Source of the DNA: an uncultured Bacteroidaceae bacterium
GTDB lineage: Bacteria > Bacteroidota > Bacteroidia > Bacteroidales > Bacteroidaceae
Direction of reading: 5' to 3'
Length of the DNA: 20,105 bases
NCBI GenBank assembly: GCA_934293005.1
Contig: CAKQYA010000039.1
Span: forward strand, 1-20,105
Below, piece after piece: positions 12,611-20,105 of the stretch. Position 1 is the stretch's first letter. Each line of letters starts with the position of its first letter. Made by a program: the position numbers and the translations under genes. The notes beneath the pieces were generated by a model. It was given only the letters and a program-made list of their open reading frames with translations, searched no databases and was not told the origin of the DNA.

Positions 12611-13768
12611 ATGAAATCGATAAAAAATATTTTCAAGCTCTCTCTTATGGCCGCATATGCATTCTCCATCGCAAGTTGCGGTCAGCATGCTCATGGTGAT
12701 GCTGAAGAGCATAAGGCAGAGGGCGAATCTCATTCAGATGAGATAATCTTTACAGCTTCTCAGGCAAAAGAAGTTGGACTGAAAACAGAGGTGGTGGAGC
12801 CTCGTGAATTTGCAAATGTGATAAAGGCTGGAGGGCAAATATTGTCTTCTGCTGGTGACGAGCATACGGTAGTGGCTACGGCTGATGGTGTGGTTGCATT
12901 GGCAGACCTTGCTTTGGCAGAAGGTAGTGCTGTGAGTGCGGGACATGTGATGGCAAGAATATCTTCAGACAAGTTGCAGGAAGGTGATGCTGTGAGAAAA
13001 GCCAAGGCTGAATATGTGGCGGCTGAGAGTGATTATCGCCGAGCTCAGACTTTGGCAGAGGGACAGATTGTGTCTCAGAAACAACTTGAGCAGGCTCGTC
13101 TGCGATATGAGACAGCTCGTGCTGCTTATGCTGGTTTATCGTCCAATATCAGCAATAGTGGCATAAGCGTGCCTTTTGGCATGAGCGGTTATATTAAATC
13201 CATGATGGTCAAGTCTGGCGATTATGTCACGGTAGGCACCCCTTTGTGTGTTGTTGCCCAATCGAAAAGGCTGCGTCTGCGAGTTGATGTGCCTGAGCAA
13301 TATGTACGTCAGGCAAAGAGCGTCATCTCAGCCAACTTCACTACTTCCTGTGCAGATTCTGTATATAGTATGAGTCAGCTCAATGGATGTGTGCTGTCGT
13401 ATGGCAAGTCGTTGTATGATAATGCTGCATATCTTCCAGTCACATTTGAGTTTGATAATAGAGGCGCATTTGTTGCTGGCTCATACGCAGATGTTTGGCT
13501 TATAGGCCAAAAGTGCAATAATGTCATATCTTTGCCTGTATGTGCGTTGACAGAAAGTCTGGGCTTGTATTATGTTTATCTGAAGGTTAAGGGAGAGGAC
13601 GATGCCTACACGAAGCGAGAGGTGATTCTTGGCGACAGTGATGGCAAGAGAGTGGAGGTAGTGAAAGGTCTGCGCAGAGGGGATGTTGTGGTGACAGAAG
13701 GCGCGCATCAAGTAAGGCTGGCTGCTATGTCGGGTACGATACCTGAAGGGCATTCGCATTCACATTGA
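12611..13768 (+). CDS. Heavy-metal RND efflux periplasmic adaptor (CusB/CzcB family), lipoprotein, 385 aa
   Basis: It links the inner-membrane pump to the outer-membrane channel. The start is ATG 12611 (GTG 12608 is also in frame). A lipoprotein signal ends in SIASC, with Cys23 lipidated. A His-rich stretch follows (GQHAHGDAEEHKAEGESH), and the C-terminus ends in GHSHSH, so both ends could bind metal. The middle has the split lipoyl/barrel-sandwich domain (VVATADGVVALADLALAEGS; FGMSGYIKSMMVKSGDYV) around a helical hairpin (about 115-175), then a beta-barrel and a membrane-proximal domain (GKRVEVVKGLRRGDVVVTEG). The stop is 19 bp before the pump gene. Confidence 0.92.
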   Translation: MKSIKNIFKLSLMAAYAFSIASCGQHAHGDAEEHKAEGESHSDEIIFTASQAKEVGLKTEVVEPREFANVIKAGGQILSSAGDEHTVVATADGVVALADLALAEGSAVSAGHVMARISSDKLQEGDAVRKAKAEYVAAESDYRRAQTLAEGQIVSQKQLEQARLRYETARAAYAGLSSNISNSGISVPFGMSGYIKSMMVKSGDYVTVGTPLCVVAQSKRLRLRVDVPEQYVRQAKSVISANFTTSCADSVYSMSQLNGCVLSYGKSLYDNAAYLPVTFEFDNRGAFVAGSYADVWLIGQKCNNVISLPVCALTESLGLYYVYLKVKGEDDAYTKREVILGDSDGKRVEVVKGLRRGDVVVTEGAHQVRLAAMSGTIPEGHSHSH

Positions 13769-13774
13769 TAAAGG

Positions 13775-13781
13775 AAGGAGG
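13775..13781 (+). promoter_or_regulatory. Strong Shine-Dalgarno sequence of the pump gene
   Basis: AAGGAGG lies 6 nt before ATG 13788. Such a full Shine-Dalgarno is uncommon in this lineage and confirms the pump start. Confidence 0.75.
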
Positions 13782-13787
13782 ATTATT

Positions 13788-16700
13788 ATGCTTAACAGAA
13801 TCATCCGAATGTCGCTCCACAATCGCATTCTTGTGCTTGTGGGCGCTGTTTTGCTGATGCTCATAGGGGTGTACACTTCTTCCAGGATGGAGGTGGATGT
13901 GTTTCCCGACCTCAACGCTCCTACAGTAGTGGTTATGACAGAGGCTAATGGAATGGCTCCTGAGGAAGTGGAAAGACTTGTGACATTCCCTGTGGAGACA
14001 GCCGTGAATGGAGCTGCTGACGTGCGTCGCGTGAGGAGTTCGTCCACTACAGGCTTTTCTGTCGTATGGGTTGAGTTCAATTGGGGTACTGACATCTATA
14101 GAGCAAGGCAGATTGTCTCAGAGAAACTTGCTGCCGTGGCTGAGTTGCTTCCGCAAGGTGTGGGGGCGCCTACGCTTGGTCCTCAATCGTCAATTCTTGG
14201 CGAACTCATGACCGTCAATCTTACCTCTGACACTACGTCTTTGCAGGAGTTGCGAACCATTGCCGATTGGGTTGTCCGTCCACGCATGCTTGCAACGGGC
14301 GGTGTGGCGCAAGTGGCTGTGCTTGGCGGCGAGGTGAAGGAGTATCAGATATTGTTGAAGCCTGAGCGCATGAAGAATATGGGAGTGTCGCTTACCGAGG
14401 TGTATGAAGCTGTTGAAGGCATGAACCGCAATAGTTCGGGTGGCGTGCTCTACGAGTATGGCAATGAGTATATCATACGTGGCATTATGGCAACTGCATC
14501 TGTGGATGATATGGCAAGGAGTGTGGTGAAGTCATTTAATGGACTCCCCGTCACATTGGGCGATATCGCTACAGTGGAGATCGGCAACAGCACACCTAAA
14601 ATGGGGGTTGCTTCCTACAACAATAAGCCATCTGTTGTGCTCACTATAACGAAGCAGCCCAATGTCAGCACGCTCGAACTCACAAAAAAACTTGATGATG
14701 TCATAGCTGACATGAGCGAGCACTTGCCTGCAGACGTTAAGGTTCATACGGATGTGTATCGTCAGTCGCGTTTCATTGAGAGCAGTATAAACAATGTGAA
14801 GAATGCTTTGGTCGAGGGCAGCGTGTTTGTTGTCGTCGTGCTTTTCCTCTTCTTGATGAATGTGCGCACTACGGTCATATCTCTTGTGGCTATGCCATTG
14901 GCTCTTTTGACATCCATCGTGGCCCTGCATCTTATGGGCTTAACGATCAATACTATGAGCCTTGGCGGATTGTGCATTGCCATAGGCTCTCTCGTCGATG
15001 ACGCTATTGTGGATGTGGAGAATGTGTATAAGCGGTTGCGCGAGAATCGTGCATTGCCTGAATGCAAGCGCAAGACGGTTGTTGATGTCATCTATCATGC
15101 CTCAAGCGAGGTGCGAATGCCAATACTCAACTCCACGCTGATTATCGTGGCAAGTTTTGTGCCTCTCTTTTTCCTTTCAGGCATGGAGGGACGCATGCTT
15201 GTGCCGCTTGGCATAGCTTTTATTGTGGCTCTTGCTTCTTCTACGGTGGTGGCGCTCACACTCACGCCTGTGCTGTGCAGCTATTTGCTGGCAAAGGGAA
15301 AGACGGGTGAAGCGGATGCTGTCAATAAGCATTCTGAACCTTTTGTGGCGAGGAAACTTAAGGAAGCATACTTGTTGATGCTTCATAAAACCATCAGGCA
15401 TGGACGCATGGTCATTGCTTCCACAGCAGTCATGCTCGTGGTTGCCATTGCGTTGTTTGTTAATCTTGGCGGCAGTTTCTTGCCTCCTTTCAATGAGGGT
15501 TCTTTCACTATCAATGTGAGCACTTTGCCTGGCGTGTCCCTTGAAGAGTCGGACAAGCTTGGCCGTATGGCAGAGAAGGCTCTGCTATCCGTGCCTGAGA
15601 TTACAGCTGTGGGCCGTAAGACAGGCCGTGCCGAACTCGACGAGCATGCTCTTGGAGTGAATGTGTCAGAGATAGAAGCTCCTTTCGAACTTGGCAATCG
15701 GACGAAAGATGAAGTCATGGCTGAAGTGCGACATAAGTTGGCGCAGATACCTGGCGTGAATGTCGAGGTCGGCGCGCCTATAAGCCATCGCATAGATGCA
15801 ATGCTGTCGGGCACACGCGCAAGCATAGCCATCAAGGTGTTTGGGACAGACTTGAACCGATTGTTTTCAATAGCTAATGCTATTAAGGATAACATAAGTG
15901 GTGTGGAAGGCGTGACTGACCTCAATGTTGAGCAGCAGGTCGAACGTCCGCAGATGAAGATTGTGCCTCGGAGAGAGATGCTCGCCCGTTATGGGATATC
16001 CATGCCTGAATTTGGCAAAATGGTTAATGTGCTCCTTTCGGGCGAAGTCGTCTCGCAAGTCTATGAGGATGACCGTTCGTTTAATCTGGTTCTTAAGATG
16101 GACGATGACAACCGAAGCTCAGCTGAGCGAATACGCACAATGATGATAGATGCTGCTGATGGCGGCAAGGTTCCTTTGGGAAGTGTGGCGGATGTCGTTT
16201 CGTCGGCAGGTCCGAATACAATCAATCGTGAGAACGTCACTCGCAAGGTTGTTGTCTCTGCCAATGTGGCAGGACGTGACTTGAGCAGTGTGGTTGATGA
16301 TATCAAGGCTGATGTGGCGGCTAATGTGGTTTTGCCAGAAGGTTATCATGTGGAGTATGGTGGACAATTCGAGAGCCAGGAATCGGCTATGCGCACTCTT
16401 TTTGTCACCTCCATTCTCTCGCTCATGGTTATATTCTTATTGTTGTGGCAGCAGTTCCGCAGTGTCAAGCAATCGGCTGTGGTCATGGTCAATCTGCCTC
16501 TGGCACTAATTGGAGGAGTCGTGGCTGTGGCTATTAGCGGTGGGGTTGTGAGCATCCCTTCTGTGATAGGATTCATTTCTCTCTTTGGCATTGCCACGCG
16601 CAACGGCATGTTGCTCATAGCCCGTTACAACGATCTGCGCCATGAGGGACATTCGCTAATGGAGAGTGTCTTGGTTGGGTCCGCTGACCGTCTCAACCCA

Positions 16701-16892
16701 ATAATGATGACGGCTCTCACTTCGGCCTTGGCTCTCATCCCTATGGTTATAGGTGGCGACTTGCCTGGCAACGAGATTCAAAGCCCGATGGCAAAAGTAA
16801 TCCTTGGAGGTCTTTTCACGTCAACATTCCTCAACGGGTTCATTGTTCCTGTAATGTATCTTATGACTCATAAGAATGAAATCACTAAATGA
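13788..16892 (+). CDS. Heavy-metal RND efflux pump (CusA/CzcA family), 1034 aa
   Basis: This proton-driven inner-membrane pump exports metal cations. Length and layout fit the HME-RND family: TM1 at about 14-30, a first periplasmic loop (VDVFPDLNAPTVVVMTEANG; APEEVERLVTFPVE), TM helices 2-6 around 340-500, a second loop and TM helices to the end. The TM4 motif GGLCIAIGSLVDDAIVDVEN (393-412) carries the proton-relay aspartates D404/D405, where E. coli CusA has D405. A second-loop motif, HRIDAMLSGTRASIAIKVFG, aligns with the region that holds a substrate methionine in CusA. The metal (Cu/Ag versus Co/Zn/Cd) cannot be decided by eye. Its stop overlaps the channel gene by ATGA. Confidence 0.95.
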   Translation: MLNRIIRMSLHNRILVLVGAVLLMLIGVYTSSRMEVDVFPDLNAPTVVVMTEANGMAPEEVERLVTFPVETAVNGAADVRRVRSSSTTGFSVVWVEFNWGTDIYRARQIVSEKLAAVAELLPQGVGAPTLGPQSSILGELMTVNLTSDTTSLQELRTIADWVVRPRMLATGGVAQVAVLGGEVKEYQILLKPERMKNMGVSLTEVYEAVEGMNRNSSGGVLYEYGNEYIIRGIMATASVDDMARSVVKSFNGLPVTLGDIATVEIGNSTPKMGVASYNNKPSVVLTITKQPNVSTLELTKKLDDVIADMSEHLPADVKVHTDVYRQSRFIESSINNVKNALVEGSVFVVVVLFLFLMNVRTTVISLVAMPLALLTSIVALHLMGLTINTMSLGGLCIAIGSLVDDAIVDVENVYKRLRENRALPECKRKTVVDVIYHASSEVRMPILNSTLIIVASFVPLFFLSGMEGRMLVPLGIAFIVALASSTVVALTLTPVLCSYLLAKGKTGEADAVNKHSEPFVARKLKEAYLLMLHKTIRHGRMVIASTAVMLVVAIALFVNLGGSFLPPFNEGSFTINVSTLPGVSLEESDKLGRMAEKALLSVPEITAVGRKTGRAELDEHALGVNVSEIEAPFELGNRTKDEVMAEVRHKLAQIPGVNVEVGAPISHRIDAMLSGTRASIAIKVFGTDLNRLFSIANAIKDNISGVEGVTDLNVEQQVERPQMKIVPRREMLARYGISMPEFGKMVNVLLSGEVVSQVYEDDRSFNLVLKMDDDNRSSAERIRTMMIDAADGGKVPLGSVADVVSSAGPNTINRENVTRKVVVSANVAGRDLSSVVDDIKADVAANVVLPEGYHVEYGGQFESQESAMRTLFVTSILSLMVIFLLLWQQFRSVKQSAVVMVNLPLALIGGVVAVAISGGVVSIPSVIGFISLFGIATRNGMLLIARYNDLRHEGHSLMESVLVGSADRLNPIMMTALTSALALIPMVIGGDLPGNEIQSPMAKVILGGLFTSTFLNGFIVPVMYLMTHKNEITK

Positions 16893-18070
16893 TTATGAAA
16901 AAGAATATAATGCTAATGCTGTTGCTTGCTGTTTCTGTAAGCGTTCATGCTCAGTCGACCATCAAAGATGTGCTTGCTATGGTGGAACGAAACAACAGCA
17001 CTCTTGCAGCTCTGCGCAAACAAGCAGAAGCTGACAAACTTGGTAATAAGACTGGTATATTTCTTGATGCGCCTGAACTGGGTTACAACTATCTCTTTGG
17101 CAATCCTTCAGATGTGGGCAAGCGTCATGACATCAGCATCTCCCAGTCGTTTGACTTTGCCACGCTCTCAGGCCAAAGAAATAAGGTGGCTGATGGCCAA
17201 AACGCCTTGGTCGACTGCTCTTTTAGGGCAGAGCGTATGAAGATACTTCTTGAAGCTAAGCAATGTCTCATTGACATTGTGTATTACAATGCTGCTTTGC
17301 GCCAACTCAACAAACGCTATGGTGATGCGCTGGCTCTGAAGGAGAGTGGCAAGCGCATGCTCGACAATGGAGAATGCAGCATGATGGATTATAATAATGT
17401 GCAGTTGGCTTTCATGTCTATTGAAGCAGATAGGTTGAAGATGGAGGCTGATCGTCTGCAAGTCATTCAAGAGTTGACTCGCCTCAATGGAGGAATGCCT
17501 GTGCAATTCAAAGGAGAATCATACGGTCATGTTTCTTTTGAGAAGAATTTTTCCTTGTGGTATGATTCTGTCTCGCAGCGATACCCTGACGTGGAATATG
17601 CTTTGTGCGACATAGAGCTGAATCGTCGTCAATTGTCGCTTGCGAAGACGGAGAATCTTCCAAGCCTATCACTTGGGTATATGAGTGAGAAGAGCCGTGA
17701 TGAGCATTTTCAAGGTGTCACATTCGCACTTTCCATTCCTTTATGGAACAATAAGAATAAGGTGCGTCAAGCACGTGCGTCTGTTGTCGCGGCTGAGGCA
17801 CGCAAGGAAGATGCCGCTGTGCAGTTGCGTTCTCAATTGCAGTCGCTCCACACACGTGTCATCATGCTTGGCCAGATCGCTGATGTCTGCAACGATGCTG
17901 TTGTCAAGTATGACCGTTCTCTCTTGCAGCGTGCTCTTGATGCTGGTGAAATATCCAAGATTGATTTTTTCCTCCAATCGGCTGCTTATTACGATGTGGT
18001 TGATAAGGCTCTTGCTGCCACTCATGAGTATCAACAGCTTTTGGCTCAACTGACAGCTGTGGATATGTGA
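16889..18070 (+). CDS. TolC-family outer-membrane efflux channel (CusC/CzcC type), 393 aa
   Basis: It forms the outer-membrane exit of the tripartite pump. The ATG at 16889 overlaps the pump stop (ATGA), favouring coupled translation; ATG 16895 (MKKNIMLMLLLAVSVSVHAQ) is an equally good signal-peptide start two codons later. The mature protein has the two repeated helical segments of the OEP family (AMVERNNSTLAALRKQAEADK; LSLAKTENLPSLSLGYMSEKS, then VRQARASVVAAEARKEDAAVQLRSQLQSLHTRV). No lipobox is seen, so unlike E. coli CusC it is probably not acylated. It is the last gene of the efflux operon. Confidence 0.9.
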   Translation: MIMKKNIMLMLLLAVSVSVHAQSTIKDVLAMVERNNSTLAALRKQAEADKLGNKTGIFLDAPELGYNYLFGNPSDVGKRHDISISQSFDFATLSGQRNKVADGQNALVDCSFRAERMKILLEAKQCLIDIVYYNAALRQLNKRYGDALALKESGKRMLDNGECSMMDYNNVQLAFMSIEADRLKMEADRLQVIQELTRLNGGMPVQFKGESYGHVSFEKNFSLWYDSVSQRYPDVEYALCDIELNRRQLSLAKTENLPSLSLGYMSEKSRDEHFQGVTFALSIPLWNNKNKVRQARASVVAAEARKEDAAVQLRSQLQSLHTRVIMLGQIADVCNDAVVKYDRSLLQRALDAGEISKIDFFLQSAAYYDVVDKALAATHEYQQLLAQLTAVDM

Positions 18071-18162
18071 GAATGGCGTTTTGTGTCTTGGCTCACATCA
18101 CATTTGTGTGAAGTGCATATCGCTGTTCGGGAAAAGTTTATTCCTTAAAAAAAGAGGGTAAG

Positions 18163-18235
18163 GATACTTGGCAAAGTATCTTAGGATACTTCGCAAAGTA
18201 TCTTAGGATACTTGACCAAGTATCCTAAGATACTT
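18163..18235. repeat. Array of alternating inverted heptamers on an 11-bp step (array B)
   Basis: GATACTT and its complement AAGTATC alternate at 18163, 18174, 18185, 18196, 18207, 18218 and 18229, exactly 11 bp apart, with 4-nt spacers ggca, ttag, cgca, ttag, gacc, ctaa. All seven heptamers are perfect. The array starts 92 bp after the channel gene stop. It shares phase and core (TACTT/AAGTA) with array A at 2575-2702. Confidence 0.92.
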
Positions 18236-18238
18236 TTT
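18196..18238 (+). terminator. Possible terminator of the efflux operon inside array B
   Basis: AAGTATCTTAGGATACTT (18196-18213) and AAGTATCCTAAGATACTT (18218-18235) are perfect 18-bp complements with the 4-nt loop GACC. Three more Ts follow, making a run of five. The stem is AT-rich, so termination strength is uncertain. Confidence 0.5.
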
Positions 18239-18311
18239 CATGGGTGTCACAATAGTTTGCCCATCGTGTTGATCTCGACCAATCAGGCTTAAGGTTGGTG
18301 ATCAAGAATTG

Positions 18312-18371
18312 ACAAGTAGGTGCTCATAATTATATTTATATGAGAGCGGCTTACTTTGATATAATAAAATA
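18312..18371 (+). repeat. Second copy of the 60-bp dispersed repeat
   Basis: It matches 12328-12387 at 58 of 60 positions in the same orientation. The right palindromic arm found at 12392-12404 is missing here; the sequence instead runs into TGAAGTTTTGC and one more AAGTATC heptamer (18384-18390). Confidence 0.88.
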
Positions 18372-18612
18372 CTGAAGTTTTGCAAGTATCTACCAAGCTG
18401 ATAATCAGAAATGAAATATCAATAAATAGTCTTTTTATCTTGTTGTCTTGTTAAATGCTCAAACAACAAAACAACTAATCAACAAAACAACATGATTATG
18501 TTTCTATATTGATGTTTTAATCTTCTCCCACGACAGTGGGGACTGAGGGGCAATTCTTTACTTGCGAAAGTTTTGTATGTTATTTTGTTTATTGTAGGAG
18601 AATGCTCTACCT
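18372..18612. other. Intergenic region with a low-complexity inverted repeat
   Basis: TGTTGTCTTGTT (18441-18452) and AACAAAACAACA (18481-18492) are complementary at 11 of 12 positions, around a second AACAAAACAAC copy. TCCCAC/GTGGGG (18526-18531/18536-18541) is a short hairpin downstream of the minus-strand lipoprotein and could help end its transcript. No ORF was seen. Confidence 0.45.
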
Positions 18613-19509
18613 TCAGTTTACCTCAATGTAATGTCCTAATCGGTCGGCTCTTGTTCCATCGTTAAAAAGATAGAAATGTCCGCCAGGATTTTCTATGACA
18701 AAGACTTCTGTATAAGTGAAATCGGGATATTTCGTATGTAATGCGTCAAGCACACGACTTGATATAGCAGTGCCTTCAGGCAAGGCATATCTCGTCTCAT
18801 TCCATTTTGCATCAGGATCGTTTGAATCGAATAATACCGACTTCAACACCCCGTCGTGCATGATCAGATAGTTGTCATAGCCCAGGTCGTTGATATATCC
18901 AAGTAATGTGGCACCTTTATAATGCTCGGAAATCCAGTCTATATCGGTAGGGAACGGCCTAACGTAAGCGTTATTGTTCAGTTCATAATCGCAAGACTTG
19001 AGCACGGTGCCCTCGCTGTCTATGACAAGTGTGTGGATCCAGTTCTTGTCCTTTGACGAATCCGGAACAATATAACACAACTCATAGAGTTTTCCACTTA
19101 TGCAAGCTTGTGTCATTTCCTTTATCCTCCAAAACTCGTATTTGGAAGAAGAAGGAAGTTCTTTGGATAAACTCAGTCGCACCTTGTAAGGTAATCTGTT
19201 GGTATCTGATAGCGTAAGCATACTACGATTCCACACATTATCTACATATACCACGAGCAGTTCATCCCCTGCCTTGTCCTTGCTATAGACATAAGTTTCC
19301 TGTTGCCCCATGTGGCGGTAGAAGTCTGTGCCTGTATAAACATTCTCTATGTGGTTAGCGCCGTAGCGATTACAGAAATCATTGGTTATTACCTCTGGCA
19401 GACTGTCGTAATATATTTGTGTTTCATTCTCGGAATTACATGAAGATAAGACAAAGGTAATAGCTGCAGCCAGTACGCACAATAAATGTTTTCTTTCTGA
19501 TAGTTTCAT
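18613..19509 (-). CDS. PepSY-like lipoprotein, 298 aa
   Basis: The signal ends in FVLSSC, with Cys24 lipidated, followed by NSENETQ. The mature protein appears to hold repeats of the PepSY-like / DUF2874 type: LPEVITNDFCNRYGANHIENVY near residue 38 and LPEGTAISSRVLDALHTKYPDFTYTEVFVI near residue 243, each a helix followed by strands. The middle contains further beta strands (WIHTLVIDSEGTVL). Such proteins sit on the periplasmic or outer face of the envelope; their function is not established. It has its own promoter and no operon partner. Confidence 0.8.
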   Translation of the reverse strand: MKLSERKHLLCVLAAAITFVLSSCNSENETQIYYDSLPEVITNDFCNRYGANHIENVYTGTDFYRHMGQQETYVYSKDKAGDELLVVYVDNVWNRSMLTLSDTNRLPYKVRLSLSKELPSSSKYEFWRIKEMTQACISGKLYELCYIVPDSSKDKNWIHTLVIDSEGTVLKSCDYELNNNAYVRPFPTDIDWISEHYKGATLLGYINDLGYDNYLIMHDGVLKSVLFDSNDPDAKWNETRYALPEGTAISSRVLDALHTKYPDFTYTEVFVIENPGGHFYLFNDGTRADRLGHYIEVN

Positions 19510-19566
19510 TCTGTTCGTTTTTTAAATTAGATGTAAGGACATTGGTCCATGAATACAATTTCACTG

Positions 19567-19595
19567 CAAAGGTACATTTTTTTTTTTGTATGCAA
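19567..19595 (-). promoter_or_regulatory. Promoter of the PepSY-like lipoprotein gene
   Basis: Minus-strand TACCTTTG at 19574-19567 and TTG at 19595-19593, with an 18-bp A-rich spacer, match the Bacteroidetes pattern. The leader is about 50 nt. The MITE ends 43 bp further upstream. Confidence 0.75.
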
Positions 19596-19637
19596 TGTCT
19601 TCTTGTGGAAAATGTTGCGAAGTAGTGATATTCGGAG

Positions 19638-19783
19638 TTATTGCTGTCTGGTAAAACTTTTTCTAAAAAAATAAATTAGGGCTGATACTTCTCGCGAAGT
19701 ATCAGCCCTTTTGGTTATCTTTGTTTTTGCTAAAAATAGATATAACCATGAGCAAAGATAGTCATTTTACCGGACAGCAATAA
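19638..19783 (+). mobile_element. 146-bp MITE derived from the 5' head of an IS4-family (DUF4372-type) element
   Basis: The ends TTATTGCTGTCTGGTAAAA (19638-19656) and TTTTACCGGACAGCAATAA (19765-19783) are inverted repeats with one mismatch in 19. Inside, in order, are AAATTAGGGCTG, a perfect 12-bp hairpin (19679-19690/19697-19708), TTTT, a TATCTTTG -7 box (19716-19723) and an ATG (19748) with ten further codons. The same parts in the same order and with near-identical spacing make up the transposase 5' head of the IS at 1041-2483 (positions 2483 down to 2341). It differs enough from that IS to derive from a related element rather than this copy. No target-site duplication is evident. Confidence 0.85.
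19748..19783 (+). pseudogene. Mini-ORF: transposase N-terminus fused to the MITE end, 11 codons
   Basis: ATG to TAA encodes MSKDSHFTGQQ, matching the start MNKGTHFNGQP of the transposase at 1137-2372. The stop codon is made by the terminal bases of the inverted repeat. The promoter box and start context are intact, so the peptide might be made, but no function is implied. Confidence 0.7.
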
Positions 19784-19878
19784 TTTTCTTGTTATATGAA
19801 GTTGTTACGGAAGGAAATGAAACGAATGACGATTTTAAGTTAAGCGAAAGCGAACAAATCAGAGCTATAAGTGTGTAA
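19784..19878 (+). pseudogene. Possible C-terminal remnant of a gene cut by the MITE
   Basis: Directly after the MITE a frame runs to TAA 19876-19878, encoding LLYEVVTEGNETNDDFKLSE and then SEQIRAISV. The composition is protein-like and acidic. No matching frame continues on the left side of the MITE, so this is only a suggestion. The family was not recognised. Confidence 0.25.
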
Positions 19879-20105
19879 AAAAATGGCTGGAAAACAACAA
19901 ATAGTTTATTGCTAACTATTAAGAAATAGAAACTTGAATTAAAATGGAATTGATAGTAACGTATCAGTTCTCAAATAATAGGAAGTAGACCAATTTACAG
20001 AAGGTTCTTTTTAGTTATAGCCAAGACTGCACAAAGGCTTACGCAGTGCTGAAACATCAAAAGTTCCAATTTGCTGTGCAATGATGTGCGCTCACCTTGG
20101 CAGTC
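19879..20105. other. Right end of window, no gene recognised
   Basis: A short frame begins at an ATG near 19944 (MELIVTYQFSNNRK, then stop). No longer ORF, RNA or clear repeat was seen. Confidence 0.3.

Noticed and set aside
19592..19653. Short Cys-rich ORF MSSCGKCCEVVIFG... running into the MITE
   Set aside because: Only about 20 codons, starts inside the lipoprotein promoter on the opposite strand and ends inside the inverted repeat; no support.

Overview
The window looks like a chromosomal segment from a Bacteroidales bacterium, most likely a Prevotella-like genus. The support is: repeated -7 boxes of the Bacteroidetes form TAnnTTTG with a TTG about 18-20 bp upstream; mostly weak Shine-Dalgarno sequences; SPII lipoproteins; a DUF4372-type IS4-family transposase; a biotin carboxylase / biotin carrier / carboxyltransferase operon; a GH43 enzyme with a C-terminal beta-sandwich; and an HME-type RND efflux operon. 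The genus is inferred from style, not from a marker gene. LAYOUT. 1-1025: a possible C-terminal tail of a truncated gene, then an unrecognised small secreted protein. 1041-2483: a complete IS4-family element with 18-bp terminal inverted repeats, a transposase on the minus strand, and terminator-like hairpins facing inward at both ends. 2575-3227: a decayed patch with an 11-bp-phased palindromic repeat array, the C-terminal stub of a glycoside hydrolase and a stub of a DUF4143-type ATPase. 3280-3582: an ORF-less minus-strand unit with a good promoter and a good terminator, a candidate small RNA. 3600-4183: three perfect or near-perfect palindromes, then a promoter and a cobalamin (B12) riboswitch. 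4184-7645: the biotin-dependent acyl-CoA carboxylase operon under that riboswitch. 7690-9801: minus-strand housekeeping genes (small hypothetical protein, cyclophilin, Vsr endonuclease, tRNA-Pro GGG). 10024-11649: a secreted GH43 enzyme. 11664-18070: a repeat-rich regulatory region, a His-rich small protein and a tripartite heavy-metal RND efflux operon. 18163-18371: a second phased palindromic array and a second copy of a 60-bp repeat. 18613-19509: a PepSY-like lipoprotein. 19638-19783: a 146-bp MITE, followed by a possible gene remnant. HOW THE PARTS FIT. The carboxylase operon makes ATP-dependent biotin carboxylase (502 aa), a biotin carrier (biotinyl-Lys134) and a carboxyltransferase (478 aa). 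Together they would carboxylate propionyl-CoA, or possibly acetyl-CoA. No Na+-pump subunit is present. The B12 riboswitch ties expression to cobalamin, the cofactor of methylmalonyl-CoA mutase, which would connect to the same metabolite. The efflux genes form a periplasmic adaptor, inner-membrane pump and outer-membrane channel, with a His-rich small exported protein upstream. The most unusual result is the MITE. It is the first ~145 bp of a relative of the IS in this window: terminal repeat, hairpin, promoter, start codon and ten codons. Its other end is an inverted-repeat sequence that, in the full IS, lies inside the coding sequence for the transposase N-terminal motif HFxGQ. The hairpin stems of the IS and the MITE differ by compensatory changes. 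All assignments come from reading the sequence; no database or folding program was run.
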